22,062 nucleotides of DNA, from assembly GCA_029240815.1 (NCBI GenBank), contig JARDZO010000106.1, positions 1 to 22,062 of the forward strand. Direction: 5' to 3'. The notes beneath the pieces are model-generated. The model saw only the letters and a program-made list of their open reading frames with translations. It did no database searches and was not told the DNA's origin. This document shows, in pieces, positions 1 through 6,877 of the stretch. The translations under genes were made by a program, and so were the position numbers. Source of the DNA: Brevibacillus sp. (lineage in GTDB: Bacteria; Bacillota; Bacilli; Brevibacillales; Brevibacillaceae). How positions within the stretch are numbered: the first letter of the stretch is position 1; the number at the start of each line of letters is the position of its first letter.

Positions 1-65
1 AAATTAACGCTTGCTCCTATGCGTGGAGATATGATAGATTGGTCAATATCCAAAAAGCATAGTAA

Positions 66-136
66 GGCTCGTATAATTTTGGGAATAAGGCCCAACAGTT
101 TCTACCGGGTGACCGTAAATCGCCTGACTACGAGTG
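66..136 (+). promoter_or_regulatory. Guanine-type purine riboswitch aptamer
   Basis: The conserved purine aptamer core is present: TATAAT at 72-77, GGGAATAAGGCCC forming P2 (81-93), GTTTCTACC (98-106), the P3 loop partner CCGTAAAT (113-120) and GACTA (126-130). Helix P1 is a perfect 6-bp pair, CTCGTA (68-73) with TACGAG (129-134). The specificity base in J3/1 corresponds to C128; a C here is known to select guanine, hypoxanthine or xanthine, whereas U selects adenine. It lies upstream of a xanthine phosphoribosyltransferase and a xanthine permease, as in Bacillus xpt-pbuX, so guanine should switch the operon off by termination. A TATGAT at 30-35 could be the -10 box, but I see no well-spaced -35. 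Confidence 0.97.
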
Positions 137-157
137 GGAGAGCGTCCACGATCCTTC

Positions 158-185
158 CCTTATTTTGGTGATCTCAAAAATAAGG
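158..185 (+). promoter_or_regulatory. Leader hairpin between aptamer and terminator
   Basis: CCTTATTTT (158-166) can pair with AAAATAAGG (177-185), leaving a short loop. It lies in the roughly 108-base linker between the riboswitch aptamer and the terminator stem. It may be part of the expression platform, since TTCCCTTA here could alternatively pair with TAAGGGAA near 234-241. This is a structural reading only. Confidence 0.4.
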
Positions 186-244
186 CTTACAGGTACGTGC
201 GATGTTCGCGCGATTTAATAGCGTGCTGCACCTAAGGGAAAAAC

Positions 245-325
245 AAGCCCAGAGGGACAGATTTCACTTGGAGTTGGTATTTTGATCTTACCAGCCCGTG
301 ATCTGTTCTCTCTGGGCTTACTTTT
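245..325 (+). terminator. Riboswitch-controlled intrinsic terminator of xpt leader
   Basis: The arms AAGCCCAGAGGGACAGAT (245-262) and ATCTGTTCTCTCTGGGCTT (301-319) pair over about 18 bp with minor mismatches, followed by ACTTTTGTTT. The loop is long (263-300) and can form a smaller inner hairpin (GGTA/TACC). Its position between aptamer and xpt start marks it as the OFF-state terminator. I could not identify with certainty which upstream segment forms the antiterminator. Confidence 0.85.
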
Positions 326-372
326 GTTTCATAGTATCGATAGCTTTTTGCATCCATGGAGGGGGAAAATAG

Positions 373-963
373 ATGAAAGAACTACAAGAGCGCATCATCC
401 GTGACGGGAAGGTATTATCTGCATCCGTATTGAAAGTGGACGCTTTCTTGAATCATCAGGTAGATCCACAGTTGACGATGAAGATCGGAGAGAGATTTGC
501 CGAGCTGTTTCGTGACCAGAACGTGACCAAAGTCGTGACGATTGAAGCAAGCGGAATCCACTTTGCTCTGGCAACCTCTTTTGCGCTGGGCGTTCCGTTT
601 ATCTACGCGAAAAAGAAAAAGGCAGTTACCTTGACCGAGGAAGTGTATTCGGCACCTGTTCACTCCTTTACAAGACAGGAAACGTACCAAATTAGCGTCT
701 CCAAGCAATATTTGCAAGCTGAGGATCGCGTGCTAATCGTCGACGATTTCCTGGCTACTGGTGCCGCTCTGGTAGGTCTTACGCAAATCATCAAGGACGC
801 GGGAGCACATCTCGTCGGGATCGGTGCCGTGATTGAAAAGAGCTTCCAGGAAGGTCGAGGATTGCTGGAAAAAGAGGGCATCCGCATTGAGTCTCTGGCT
901 CGAATCCAGTCCATGTCTCCAGGTGAGATTCAATTTATTGAACCAGCTGCAACACACGCTTAA
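373..963 (+). CDS. xpt: Xanthine phosphoribosyltransferase
   Basis: This cytosolic purine salvage enzyme converts xanthine plus PRPP to XMP and pyrophosphate. The 196-residue product matches the usual family length of about 190-195. It carries the type I phosphoribosyltransferase PRPP-binding motif at residues 120-132 (VLIVDDFLATGAA), with the adjacent acidic pair D124-D125, and the Xpt-type opening MKELQERI. The ATG is preceded by a strong ribosome binding site (GGAGGGGGAAAAT, 358-370). It is the first gene of a two-gene unit with the xanthine permease, 33 bases downstream, and is controlled by the guanine riboswitch and terminator in its 300-base leader. High guanine should therefore reduce expression. 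Nothing is unusual in the protein itself. Confidence 0.97.
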   Translation: MKELQERIIRDGKVLSASVLKVDAFLNHQVDPQLTMKIGERFAELFRDQNVTKVVTIEASGIHFALATSFALGVPFIYAKKKKAVTLTEEVYSAPVHSFTRQETYQISVSKQYLQAEDRVLIVDDFLATGAALVGLTQIIKDAGAHLVGIGAVIEKSFQEGRGLLEKEGIRIESLARIQSMSPGEIQFIEPAATHA

Positions 964-996
964 AACAAATAAATAGAGGGAGAGAGAAAAAAACGT

Positions 997-2304
997 ATGT
1001 TATCCAAACAAAAAGTGGTAACTCTGGGCTTGCAACACGTTTTGGCCATGTATGCGGGAGCAGTCGTAGTGCCATTGATCATCGGGGGAGCGCTTCATCT
1101 AACCCCGGCTCAAATCGCCTATCTGATTGCAGCAGACTTGTTTACTTGTGGTATCGCCACTCTTTTGCAAGTTCTAGGGACTCGTTACACAGGGATTCGC
1201 CTCCCGGTCGTACTGGGCTGTACGTTTACGGCAGTAGGACCGATCATCGCGATTGCTTCTACGAGTAACCTTGCGACTGCATATGGGGCTATTATTATTT
1301 CCGGTATTTTCGTCGTCTTGGCGGCTCCTTTATTTGGAAAGCTGCTCCGTTTCTTCCCGACAGTCGTACAAGGCTCAGTCGTGACCATCATCGGCCTTTC
1401 TCTGATCCCTGTAGCGATGAACAATGCGGCTGGTGGTCAAGGGATGCCAGATTTCGGCGCTCCTCACAATCTGCTTCTGGCTTTGGGAACACTCGTTATT
1501 ATTCTCCTTATCAATCGTCTGTTTACTGGATTTATTCGTGCCATTTCGGTTTTGCTTGGTCTGATTGTCGGTACTGTGGTGGCTTATTTTATGGGGATGG
1601 TCAGCTTTGCCAACGTCGCAAGCGCCTCCTGGTTCAGTATCGTGGAGCCTTTTTACTTTGGTACGCCACAATTCAGCATCGTTGCTATCATCACGATGAT
1701 TCTCGTGAACATCATCAGCATGGCAGAGTCCACAGGTGTTTATTTCGCCCTCGGAAAAGTAACGAACAAAGATGTGAGCAAGGAAGATGTCGTAAAAGGC
1801 TTGCGTGGTGAAGGGGTCGCAATCATGTTGGGCGGGATCTTCAATGCCTTCCCATACACGGCCTTTTCGCAAAACGTCGGGCTGGTGAGTCTGACAGGGA
1901 TTAAAACGCGCGACGTGATGATTGGCGCGGGTGGTATCCTGGTAGTACTGGGACTGCTGCCGAAGCTGGCTGCACTGACCACCATCGTGCCGAATGCGGT
2001 ATTGGGCGGAGCTATGATCGCGATGTTCGGTATGGTTGTCGCTTCCGGGATCAATATCCTATCCCAGGTAGATTTGCGTCAAAACGAAAACTTGTTGATC
2101 GCCGCTTGCAGTATCGCAGTTGGACTGGGTTCCGCTGCCGTGCCAAGTATGTTTGATCAATTGCCTACTATGGCGAAAATGCTCTTGCAAAACGGGATCG
2201 TGACAGGTTCATTGACCGCTGTCATTTTGAACATTGTACTGGTTCATACCAATAAAAATTTGCAGCAGTCTGTCTCGGAAGCTGCTGTACAGGAAGCATC
2301 CTAA
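997..2304 (+). CDS. pbuX: Xanthine permease, NCS2 family
   Basis: This integral membrane nucleobase:cation symporter takes up xanthine for conversion by Xpt. The 435-residue length and strongly hydrophobic pattern, with many transmembrane segments, fit the NCS2 (UraA/PbuX) family. Family signatures seen are the N-terminal LGLQHVLAMYAGAVVVPLI segment (residues about 11-29), the central acidic AESTG motif (TM8, thought to bind substrate) and the conserved NAFPYTAFSQNVGLVSLTG stretch. A short, weak ribosome binding site (GAGGGAGAGAG) precedes the ATG. It is co-transcribed with xpt and therefore under the guanine riboswitch. An intrinsic terminator follows within about 30 bases. Confidence 0.95.
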   Translation: MLSKQKVVTLGLQHVLAMYAGAVVVPLIIGGALHLTPAQIAYLIAADLFTCGIATLLQVLGTRYTGIRLPVVLGCTFTAVGPIIAIASTSNLATAYGAIIISGIFVVLAAPLFGKLLRFFPTVVQGSVVTIIGLSLIPVAMNNAAGGQGMPDFGAPHNLLLALGTLVIILLINRLFTGFIRAISVLLGLIVGTVVAYFMGMVSFANVASASWFSIVEPFYFGTPQFSIVAIITMILVNIISMAESTGVYFALGKVTNKDVSKEDVVKGLRGEGVAIMLGGIFNAFPYTAFSQNVGLVSLTGIKTRDVMIGAGGILVVLGLLPKLAALTTIVPNAVLGGAMIAMFGMVVASGINILSQVDLRQNENLLIAACSIAVGLGSAAVPSMFDQLPTMAKMLLQNGIVTGSLTAVILNIVLVHTNKNLQQSVSEAAVQEAS

Positions 2305-2335
2305 ACTTATACGATGACATCCACGACAAAAACGC

Positions 2336-2376
2336 AAAACCGCTTGCTCTTGAAAAGAGAGCTGGGCGGTTTTTTT
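2336..2376 (+). terminator. Intrinsic terminator after pbuX
   Basis: AAAACCGCTTGCTCTT pairs with AGAGAGCTGGGCGGTTTT around a GAAA loop, and the stem runs into seven T residues. It ends the xpt-pbuX operon. Confidence 0.9.
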
Positions 2377-2421
2377 GTGCAGAAAAGGAAAAAAGGCGGT
2401 CAAGCTTGTGTCAGGTGTCCA

Positions 2422-2449
2422 ATAAGGTCGGCCAAGTCTGACATACGAT
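2422..2449 (+). promoter_or_regulatory. Candidate sigma-E-type sporulation promoter for the protease
   Basis: ATA (2422-2424), a 17-base spacer and CATACGAT (2442-2449) resemble the mother-cell sigma-E pattern (ATA, 16-18 bases, CATACANT; one mismatch in the -10). Predicted transcription would start near 2456, about 30 bases before the protease start codon. No good sigma-A promoter is visible in the 110-base gap. Short motifs like this arise by chance, so this is a moderate-confidence inference. Confidence 0.45.
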
Positions 2450-2486
2450 GGCAATGTAAAAACGATCGATGGAAAGAAGGGATCCT

Positions 2487-3599
2487 ATGGCTACCTTTCG
2501 GGAAGCGTTACGAGCCAAACAACAGCTGTTGAAAAAGTGGAAGGGGATGCCGGGTGTCATCGGCATCGGAGTAGGATATGTGAATGGAAAAGATAAAAAG
2601 GACGGCGCCTGCATCGTGGTGTATACGATCGATGCAAGTGCATCGGTGGTTAAACGCTGCCCGAGCTGTGTCGCCGTCAAAAGGCATAAGACGAAGGGAC
2701 ATGTCTCGGTACCGGTGAGGACCATTGCTTCCGGTCGTTGCTGCTGTCATCCGATCGCTCGCCCGACAGTGACCAGTAGACGCTACCGTCGCAGAATCCG
2801 GCCAGTCATCGCAGGTTATAGCGTCGGGTATCCCGGCATATCTGGGACAGCCGGGCTGATCGTCTCCCAAGCAGCTCGGCGTGCACAGCGCTACTTGCTG
2901 AGCAACAACCATGTGTTGAATCGGAACAATACAAGCAGCTATACAGAAACGATCCAACCAGGTGGTGCTGACGGAGGTCGGTCAGGCACTAGTCGGATCG
3001 GGCGGTTGTACCGGTTCGTGCGATTACAAAAGAATGCGGTCAACTATATGGATGCAGCCCTATCCATTCCGACATCCAATGGGCTCCTCGCACCTCGGTA
3101 CGCAACGGTAGGTACGGTACGGGGTCACGTACGCGGGTATGCAGTGGGTGCAAGATTTAAGAAAGTGGGTCGCACGACAGGACGCGTGAGTGGTGTGGTC
3201 GAGTCCATCCATACGGACATCGACGTCGATTATGGCAGTCTTGGCGGGTTGGGAACGATACGATTTCGCAACCAGACGGTGATCCGGGGTCAGACAGCAG
3301 TCTCACTGGCAGGTGACTCCGGATCTGTGTGGTTGACTTCTGGCAATTATGCGGCAGCGGTTAACTTTGCAGGCTCTGCGGATGGCAGGTTGTCGATTGC
3401 TTTTCCTGTACATTGGGCGATGCAAGCATTTGGTGTGCGTGTTGCGAGAGCAAATAGGAGCAGCGGACGACTCGTCCAATCAGGACTGCGCAACCAAGCG
3501 AGGTATACACAACCATTGACTGCAGCACAGCTCAGAAAGGTTGTGACCAAAAAAGCTGCAGCAGGAAGACGGTCCGCCAGAAAGAAGAGAAGGGCGTAA
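2487..3599 (+). CDS. Trypsin-fold serine protease, Nal1-like, Arg/Cys-rich, no signal peptide
   Basis: A chymotrypsin-fold (S1-like) serine protease of 370 residues. The catalytic triad is readable: His142 in LSNNHVL, Asp189 in NYMDAALS and Ser278 in LAGDSGSVW, with normal spacing. Residues 20-50 (GMPGVIGIGVGYVNG, then a strand ending IVVYT) resemble the small N-terminal domain of Nal1-like bacterial peptidases. Between them lies an unusual insert: CPSC (58-61), CCCH (85-88) and the Arg cluster SRRYRRRIRP (97-106). The C-terminus is also strongly basic (RRSARKKRRA). There is no signal peptide or transmembrane segment, so the protein is probably cytoplasmic or spore-associated. I chose the ATG at 2487 because AGAAGGG lies 5 bases upstream; an in-frame ATG at 2469 lacks a ribosome binding site. 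It stands alone after a terminator. Substrate is unknown. Confidence 0.85.
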   Translation: MATFREALRAKQQLLKKWKGMPGVIGIGVGYVNGKDKKDGACIVVYTIDASASVVKRCPSCVAVKRHKTKGHVSVPVRTIASGRCCCHPIARPTVTSRRYRRRIRPVIAGYSVGYPGISGTAGLIVSQAARRAQRYLLSNNHVLNRNNTSSYTETIQPGGADGGRSGTSRIGRLYRFVRLQKNAVNYMDAALSIPTSNGLLAPRYATVGTVRGHVRGYAVGARFKKVGRTTGRVSGVVESIHTDIDVDYGSLGGLGTIRFRNQTVIRGQTAVSLAGDSGSVWLTSGNYAAAVNFAGSADGRLSIAFPVHWAMQAFGVRVARANRSSGRLVQSGLRNQARYTQPLTAAQLRKVVTKKAAAGRRSARKKRRA

Positions 3600-3665
3600 G
3601 TGACTGGCCCCTACCTCATAGCCGCAGCTAGTTTATCGAGCCGAGCCGTTGCAGGAAATCATGCT

Positions 3666-4091
3666 TTATTCAAAAAATGTCATATGATGTTTATCCTGTC
3701 GATAATAGGCAAGCCGATCTTCCAATGTCCCCGTATGTAGTTCAAACTTGTGACCGTCTGGATCCGTGAAATAAATGGAACGTTTGTCGCGTACGTCGCG
3801 ATCTCTCCCAGGCAGGATGTGGACTTCGTGTTTCTCTAGGTGTGCCAGCCAGTTATCAAACAAATCTTCCTCAATCGAAAAGGCCAGGTGAGTGTAAGAT
3901 TGGTGGATTTCCTGACGGGGAATGTCCTGCTCTTCATTTAAGGCGAGCCAGTACCCGTTCAGATCAAAATACGCTAGCTTTCTGCCGCGCACGAGTGGTT
4001 TTGCACCCAGGACGTCCTGATAAAAGCGAAAAGACTTCTCCAGGTCAGACACGGAAAACAAAAAATGATTAATGCCTGTCGGCTGTAACAT
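3666..4091 (-). CDS. fosB: Metallothiol transferase FosB (fosfomycin resistance)
   Basis: This cytosolic enzyme inactivates fosfomycin by adding a thiol (bacillithiol in Bacillota) to the epoxide, using a divalent metal. The 141-residue length matches FosB (about 138-147). It is a vicinal-oxygen-chelate (glyoxalase-fold) protein with paired beta-alpha-beta modules. The three metal ligands are visible: His9 (GINHFLFSV), His68 (SYTHLAF) and Glu117 (HKFELHTGT). The fosfomycin-binding and family signatures [26 protein letters not shown] and DRLAYY are intact. The start at 4091 is set by AGAGGAGGGGG just upstream; a longer reading from 4136 has no such site. It is a single gene, convergent with the protease, and no clear terminator is visible between the two. 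Expression in such hosts is usually chromosomal and intrinsic rather than acquired. Confidence 0.95.
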   Translation of the reverse strand: MLQPTGINHFLFSVSDLEKSFRFYQDVLGAKPLVRGRKLAYFDLNGYWLALNEEQDIPRQEIHQSYTHLAFSIEEDLFDNWLAHLEKHEVHILPGRDRDVRDKRSIYFTDPDGHKFELHTGTLEDRLAYYRQDKHHMTFFE

Positions 4092-4195
4092 AATGATCCC
4101 CCTCCTCTGATCACACATGAAGTCTGGTATGCTCATTTTACGAGAGGTTGGTTGGTTTTACCAGAATCGATTGAGTTCAAGCACACGATAGGGAC

Positions 4196-4220
4196 AGGCG
4201 AACCCGGGATGGATTCGCCT
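4196..4220 (-). other. Hairpin just downstream of the Gln-rich gene
   Basis: AGGCGAA (4196-4202) and TTCGCCT (4214-4220) form a 7-bp stem, and inner bases CCC/GGA add little. On the minus strand it follows the Gln-rich gene by about 10 bases, but no T run follows. It could be a Rho-independent-like processing or stop signal; confidence as a terminator is low. Confidence 0.35.
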
Positions 4221-4229
4221 GAGGATGAA

Positions 4230-4466
4230 CTACTTAGATTGTTGCTGCTGTTGCTGTTGCTGGGCTTGTTGGGTCTGAATGGTGGATTGTACTTGAGACA
4301 CCATGGTTTGCGCTTGAGCGATTTCTTGGGACGCCTGCTTAAGTGCCTCTTCAGCCATTTGAGGGTTAGCGGCAGATTGCTCAATGGCTTGGGTGATCAT
4401 CGACTTGGCAAGCGCGGTGGACACCTCTGCTTTTTTCAGGGAATCCGTGTTGATTTGGGTAGGCAT
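4230..4466 (-). CDS. Small Gln-rich helical protein, unknown function
   Basis: A 78-residue protein I do not recognise. The start at 4466 is well supported by AAGGAGG eight bases upstream, whereas the longer open frame to 4676 has no start signal. The body (residues about 8-60) is Ala/Gln/Glu-rich and should be almost entirely alpha-helical. Residues 64-76 are a nearly pure glutamine tract (TQQAQQQQQQQQSK at the end), encoded by mixed CAA and CAG codons. There is no signal peptide or transmembrane segment. It is divergent from the hypothetical gene at 4603. Small Ala/Gln-rich proteins of this kind occur in spore formers as hypothetical or spore-associated proteins, but that link is only a guess. 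Confidence 0.75.
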   Translation of the reverse strand: MPTQINTDSLKKAEVSTALAKSMITQAIEQSAANPQMAEEALKQASQEIAQAQTMVSQVQSTIQTQQAQQQQQQQQSK

Positions 4467-4602
4467 GTTTGTTCCTCCTTGTATCATGAATGGTAAACCA
4501 CCACAATAATTTGTCCGGTCCCGTTGCCGAATATGTACGCAAGCAAAAGCCCAACCGCATGTGCTACAGGTTGCATACCTTTGTAGGAGGGAGGGATGCC
4601 GG

Positions 4603-5073
4603 ATGAAAAAAATATGGGTGCAAACGGTGAGAAATACAGAGCGAGCATTTTTTACCATCGTTCTCTCCGCCCACAAAAGGGTGGGAAACCGAGGAAAGCT
4701 GCTGCCAAAGCGCTTTCAATCAGTCGCAAAAATTCGCCGATTCTTGCAAAAAAGTATGACCCCTTGTCTAGCGAATCGGGTGATCGGAAATCTGGATTTG
4801 CGCCGAATCAATGGAAAGCTGGCAGTTCCGGTGGGGGATACAATCGGAGCACCCCCTATCGTCAGATCACAGGTGCTTTCCCGTTGCGGACCGAATGTTA
4901 CGCTGGCCGTCTGGTTTGCCTTTGATCCGAGCGATCGCTTTTTTCGCGTATACCAATTGCGTAAAAAAGCGGACGGGAAATGGATTGTAGGAGGACGCCA
5001 TCCGCTCGATTATCCGTTTAGTCTTCCAGGTCACGAAAGGACTCCGCTGGTCGGTTGCTGTGCGCGCTGTTGA
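4603..5073 (+). CDS. Hypothetical basic protein
   Basis: A 156-residue ORF of unknown function. The ATG at 4603 is preceded by GGAGGGAGGG (4587-4596 region) at a workable distance; an overlapping frame starting at 4596 has its ATG abutting that same site and looks less likely. The N-terminal half is Lys/Arg-rich with a moderately hydrophobic stretch (residues about 12-22), too short and too charged for a confident membrane anchor. The C-terminal half looks like a compact beta domain (LAVWFAFDPSDRFFRVYQL, then KKADGKWIVGGRHPLDYPF). It ends with a Cys-rich tail, GCCARC. I do not recognise the family. It is divergent from the Gln-rich gene. Confidence 0.55.
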   Translation: MKKIWVQTVRNTERAFFTIVLSAHKRVGNRGKLLPKRFQSVAKIRRFLQKSMTPCLANRVIGNLDLRRINGKLAVPVGDTIGAPPIVRSQVLSRCGPNVTLAVWFAFDPSDRFFRVYQLRKKADGKWIVGGRHPLDYPFSLPGHERTPLVGCCARC

Positions 5074-5140
5074 TGAAATATAATTGGAAAAAATGTAACT
5101 TCATAGAAATTTCTTCTTTGCCTGTGGAAGGAGGTGGGAG

Positions 5141-5257
5141 ATGAAGGCACAGGTATGCCATGCTCTCCCTCTTGATTTAATGACGCAATCAGACAAGCCT
5201 GGTATCGGTATGGTGGGGATGGGAAGGAAGCAGTGGGATGGAGAATCAGGAAAATAG
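5141..5257 (+). CDS. Possible 38-residue small ORF
   Basis: ATG preceded by AAGGAGGTG at five bases' distance, one of the better ribosome binding sites in the window. The reading is MKAQVCHALPLDLMTQ and so on, ending in DGESGK. The composition is not distinctive and no family is recognised. CCTGTG (5121-5126) and CACAGG (5148-5153) flank the site and could form a hairpin covering it. Confidence 0.25.
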   Translation: MKAQVCHALPLDLMTQSDKPGIGMVGMGRKQWDGESGK

Positions 5258-5301
5258 AGTAGGAATGAGGGAAGAGGACGCCGCATATAGAGGATGGGTA
5301 T

Positions 5302-5514
5302 GTGGCAGAAATGGCTTTTTCTACGAGGAATGGGCAGCAGCAGCCAGAGCAAATGATGCAACTGCTGGAAAATTACGATCTAGCCCTTTTGCAGATGCCT
5401 GTCTACGCGGGTGAGTTGAAGACATTTGAGACCTTCGCTACTTCAAGCGGGGAAATGACTAGTGTGCCTCACCTTAGAAAAGCTGCGGCAGAATCCGCTT
5501 TTTCACGATTTTGA
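5302..5514 (+). CDS. Possible 70-residue ORF, uncertain
   Basis: A GTG-started frame with only a weak GAGGATGGG site. The middle (LLENYDLALLQMPVYAGELKT) reads like ordinary protein, which is why I list it, but a terminator-like hairpin lies within its last 40 bases and another short ORF overlaps it in a different frame. The frame is open back to 5269 without a better start. It could be the end of a frameshifted older gene. No function is proposed. Confidence 0.25.
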   Translation: MAEMAFSTRNGQQQPEQMMQLLENYDLALLQMPVYAGELKTFETFATSSGEMTSVPHLRKAAAESAFSRF

Positions 5515-5585
5515 GCTGGGCAGGATCGAAGTGTGGAATTGGTAACGCTCATTTGGGGAAACTATGGTTTCCCGGAGGTGAGCAA

Positions 5586-6728
5586 ATGATGACTGTGTGG
5601 CGGAAAGGTTCGCTGCTGCTGGTCGCTCTATTCGTGTGGAATCTGGTCTTTGCCTATTCTGTTGGAGAAGCGGCCGCACGAGATTCACGACTCGTACGCC
5701 TGGAGCAGGCAGCCGACTTTATTTTGCAGCTGCAGGATGAACAAGGCGCGATCGTGGAGTCTGGTTACATCAATACCGATTCAAACATGCTCTACGCTTT
5801 GATGGGGCTCATCAGCACGCACGATCTCACCCGAGACCCGAAGTATTGGCTAGCAGTGGAACGAGGGATGCAATGGCTGATGCGCGTAGAGACTCCGCAG
5901 GGAGACTGGCACCTTTCGTACCGCCGTGCAGGTGAGGGGTATGTCCCAGCTGTTCCGGGGAGCTACCGCCAATTCGCTGCCATTCGCGGGATCGACACGA
6001 CGATGGCGCTGTTTATTCATGTCGCTCGTGAAGTTGACAGGAGGACTGACCGGCCTGAGCTTCGCGAGAAAATAAGGGGAGCTGCCAAACGAGCCTATCA
6101 GTTTCTTAGCGTGCACAATCTCGATCCGGTGGACGGTCTTTACTGGAGCTCCTACCAACTGAAAAAGGGCGAAATAGCGCATTCAATCGACGACTATCAC
6201 GTATACAAGGTCAAATATGCGGCTGACAATGCAGAGACGTATGCAGGCCTCATAGCGGCAGCGGCGTTGTTTCCCGATACCTCGGCAGAAGGACAGGCCC
6301 AGCGGTTAAAAAGCAATTTTGAACGCTTTTTTGACCCGAAAAAGGATCTCTATGCAGTCATGCTCGATGGCTCAGGGGAGCAATCCATGCATCCTGCCTA
6401 CGCACGCTGGTTTGCCAACGGGTGGTCAGCGTGTCTCCTTCGTGATCCAGCCATGTTTGATACAACTTTGAGAACCATGTCCCAGCAAATCGATGAACAT
6501 GGAGCGTTCAAGCAAAGGGAAGGTACATTCACGTTGTCGACGTTAGCTTACTTGCTAGGGGAGCAGGCGTTTTCCCGATCCCCTGTAAATAAACGGGTAG
6601 CTGAGCGCTATTTGTTTACCATGCAACAACCCAATGGGGGATTGGCTGATTCGGCAGAAACGTCCAATACCTATGTAAATGTAGCGGGAATGTTTATTTT
6701 ATACTTATCGAGAGAACTACAGAACTGA
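5586..6728 (+). CDS. Secreted alpha-helical toroid-like protein, unknown function
   Basis: A 380-residue exported protein. Residues 1-30 form a signal peptide: MMTVWRKG, a hydrophobic core (SLLLVALFVWNLVFAYSV) and a likely cut near GEAAA-RD. There is no lipobox Cys. The rest is helix-rich with repeated aromatic and Gly/Asn motifs such as LQDEQGAIV, YALMGLIS, GLIAAAALF and PNGGLADSAETSNTYVNVAGMFILYLSREL. This is typical of alpha/alpha toroid folds shared by glycosidases, polysaccharide lyases and prenyltransferase-like proteins. I cannot assign catalytic residues, so a carbohydrate-active role is a guess. The start at 5586 was chosen because GGAGGTG ends five bases upstream; a second ATG follows at 5589. 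A hairpin abuts the ribosome binding site. No operon partner is evident. Confidence 0.75.
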   Translation: MMTVWRKGSLLLVALFVWNLVFAYSVGEAAARDSRLVRLEQAADFILQLQDEQGAIVESGYINTDSNMLYALMGLISTHDLTRDPKYWLAVERGMQWLMRVETPQGDWHLSYRRAGEGYVPAVPGSYRQFAAIRGIDTTMALFIHVAREVDRRTDRPELREKIRGAAKRAYQFLSVHNLDPVDGLYWSSYQLKKGEIAHSIDDYHVYKVKYAADNAETYAGLIAAAALFPDTSAEGQAQRLKSNFERFFDPKKDLYAVMLDGSGEQSMHPAYARWFANGWSACLLRDPAMFDTTLRTMSQQIDEHGAFKQREGTFTLSTLAYLLGEQAFSRSPVNKRVAERYLFTMQQPNGGLADSAETSNTYVNVAGMFILYLSRELQN

Positions 6729-6754
6729 CATCGGAATGGAAAAAAAATCCGGTA

Positions 6755-6783
6755 TTGATTTTGGCTTCTTTTGCCTGTATATT
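6755..6783 (+). promoter_or_regulatory. Sigma-A-type promoter for the tRNA locus
   Basis: TTGATT (6755-6760), a 17-base spacer and TATATT (6778-6783) match the vegetative consensus at 4 of 6 and 5 of 6 positions. Transcription would start near 6790 and run through the tRNA-Pro-like fragment and tRNA-Leu to the terminator at 6993-7029. Confidence 0.65.
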
Positions 6784-6831
6784 ATTTAAGTATTGAAGCA
6801 CGTTGCAGAATTTGTCGAATGTGCTCGAATT

Positions 6832-6859
6832 CGGGAAATAACTCAGCTTGGTAGAGTAC
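6832..6859 (+). pseudogene. 5' fragment of a tRNA-Pro-like gene
   Basis: The 28 bases starting CGGGAAATAACTCAGC and ending TTGGTAGAGTAC read as the acceptor 5' strand plus D-arm of a tRNA. By memory they match Bacillota tRNA-Pro (CGGGAAGTAGCTCAGC then TTGGTAGAGCAC) at about 25 of 28 bases, with D-stem CTC/GAG retained. No anticodon arm, T-arm or acceptor 3' strand follows: the next 18 bases lead directly into tRNA-Leu. It is therefore a truncated relic, probably transcribed in the tRNA-Leu precursor. Confidence 0.65.
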
Positions 6860-6877
6860 CCCGTTTTATCATTTTAG

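Larger units (their letters stand above)
5074..5585 (+). other. Poorly explained 512-base region
   Basis: No convincing large gene lies here. The region holds three overlapping short ORFs: 5141-5257 (38 codons, good ribosome binding site), 5238-5414 (58 codons, weak GGAAGG site, reading MENQENRVGMREED onward) and 5302-5514 (70 codons, GTG start). A terminator-like hairpin, AAAAGctgCGG/CCGCTTTT, sits at about 5477-5503, inside the last ORF. A 7-bp hairpin GGGAAAC/GTTTCCC (5556-5573) abuts the ribosome binding site of the next gene. The overlapping frames could be a decayed gene, a leader with regulatory function, or chance. No known riboswitch or T-box core is recognisable. Confidence 0.4.

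Noticed and set aside
4152..4496. 114-codon plus-strand frame rich in leucine (LLRLLLLLLLLGLLG)
   Set aside because: The leucine run is the antisense of the CAG/CAA glutamine tract of the minus-strand gene, which has the ribosome binding site.
4596..4925. 109-codon frame overlapping the hypothetical gene at 4603
   Set aside because: Its ATG directly abuts the ribosome binding site, leaving no spacer, and it ends early; the 4603 frame is longer with better spacing. Some doubt remains.
5258..5585. T-box or cyclic-di-GMP riboswitch in the leader of the secreted protein
   Set aside because: Neither the T-box core (GGGTGGNACCGCG-like) nor the GEMM core could be found.
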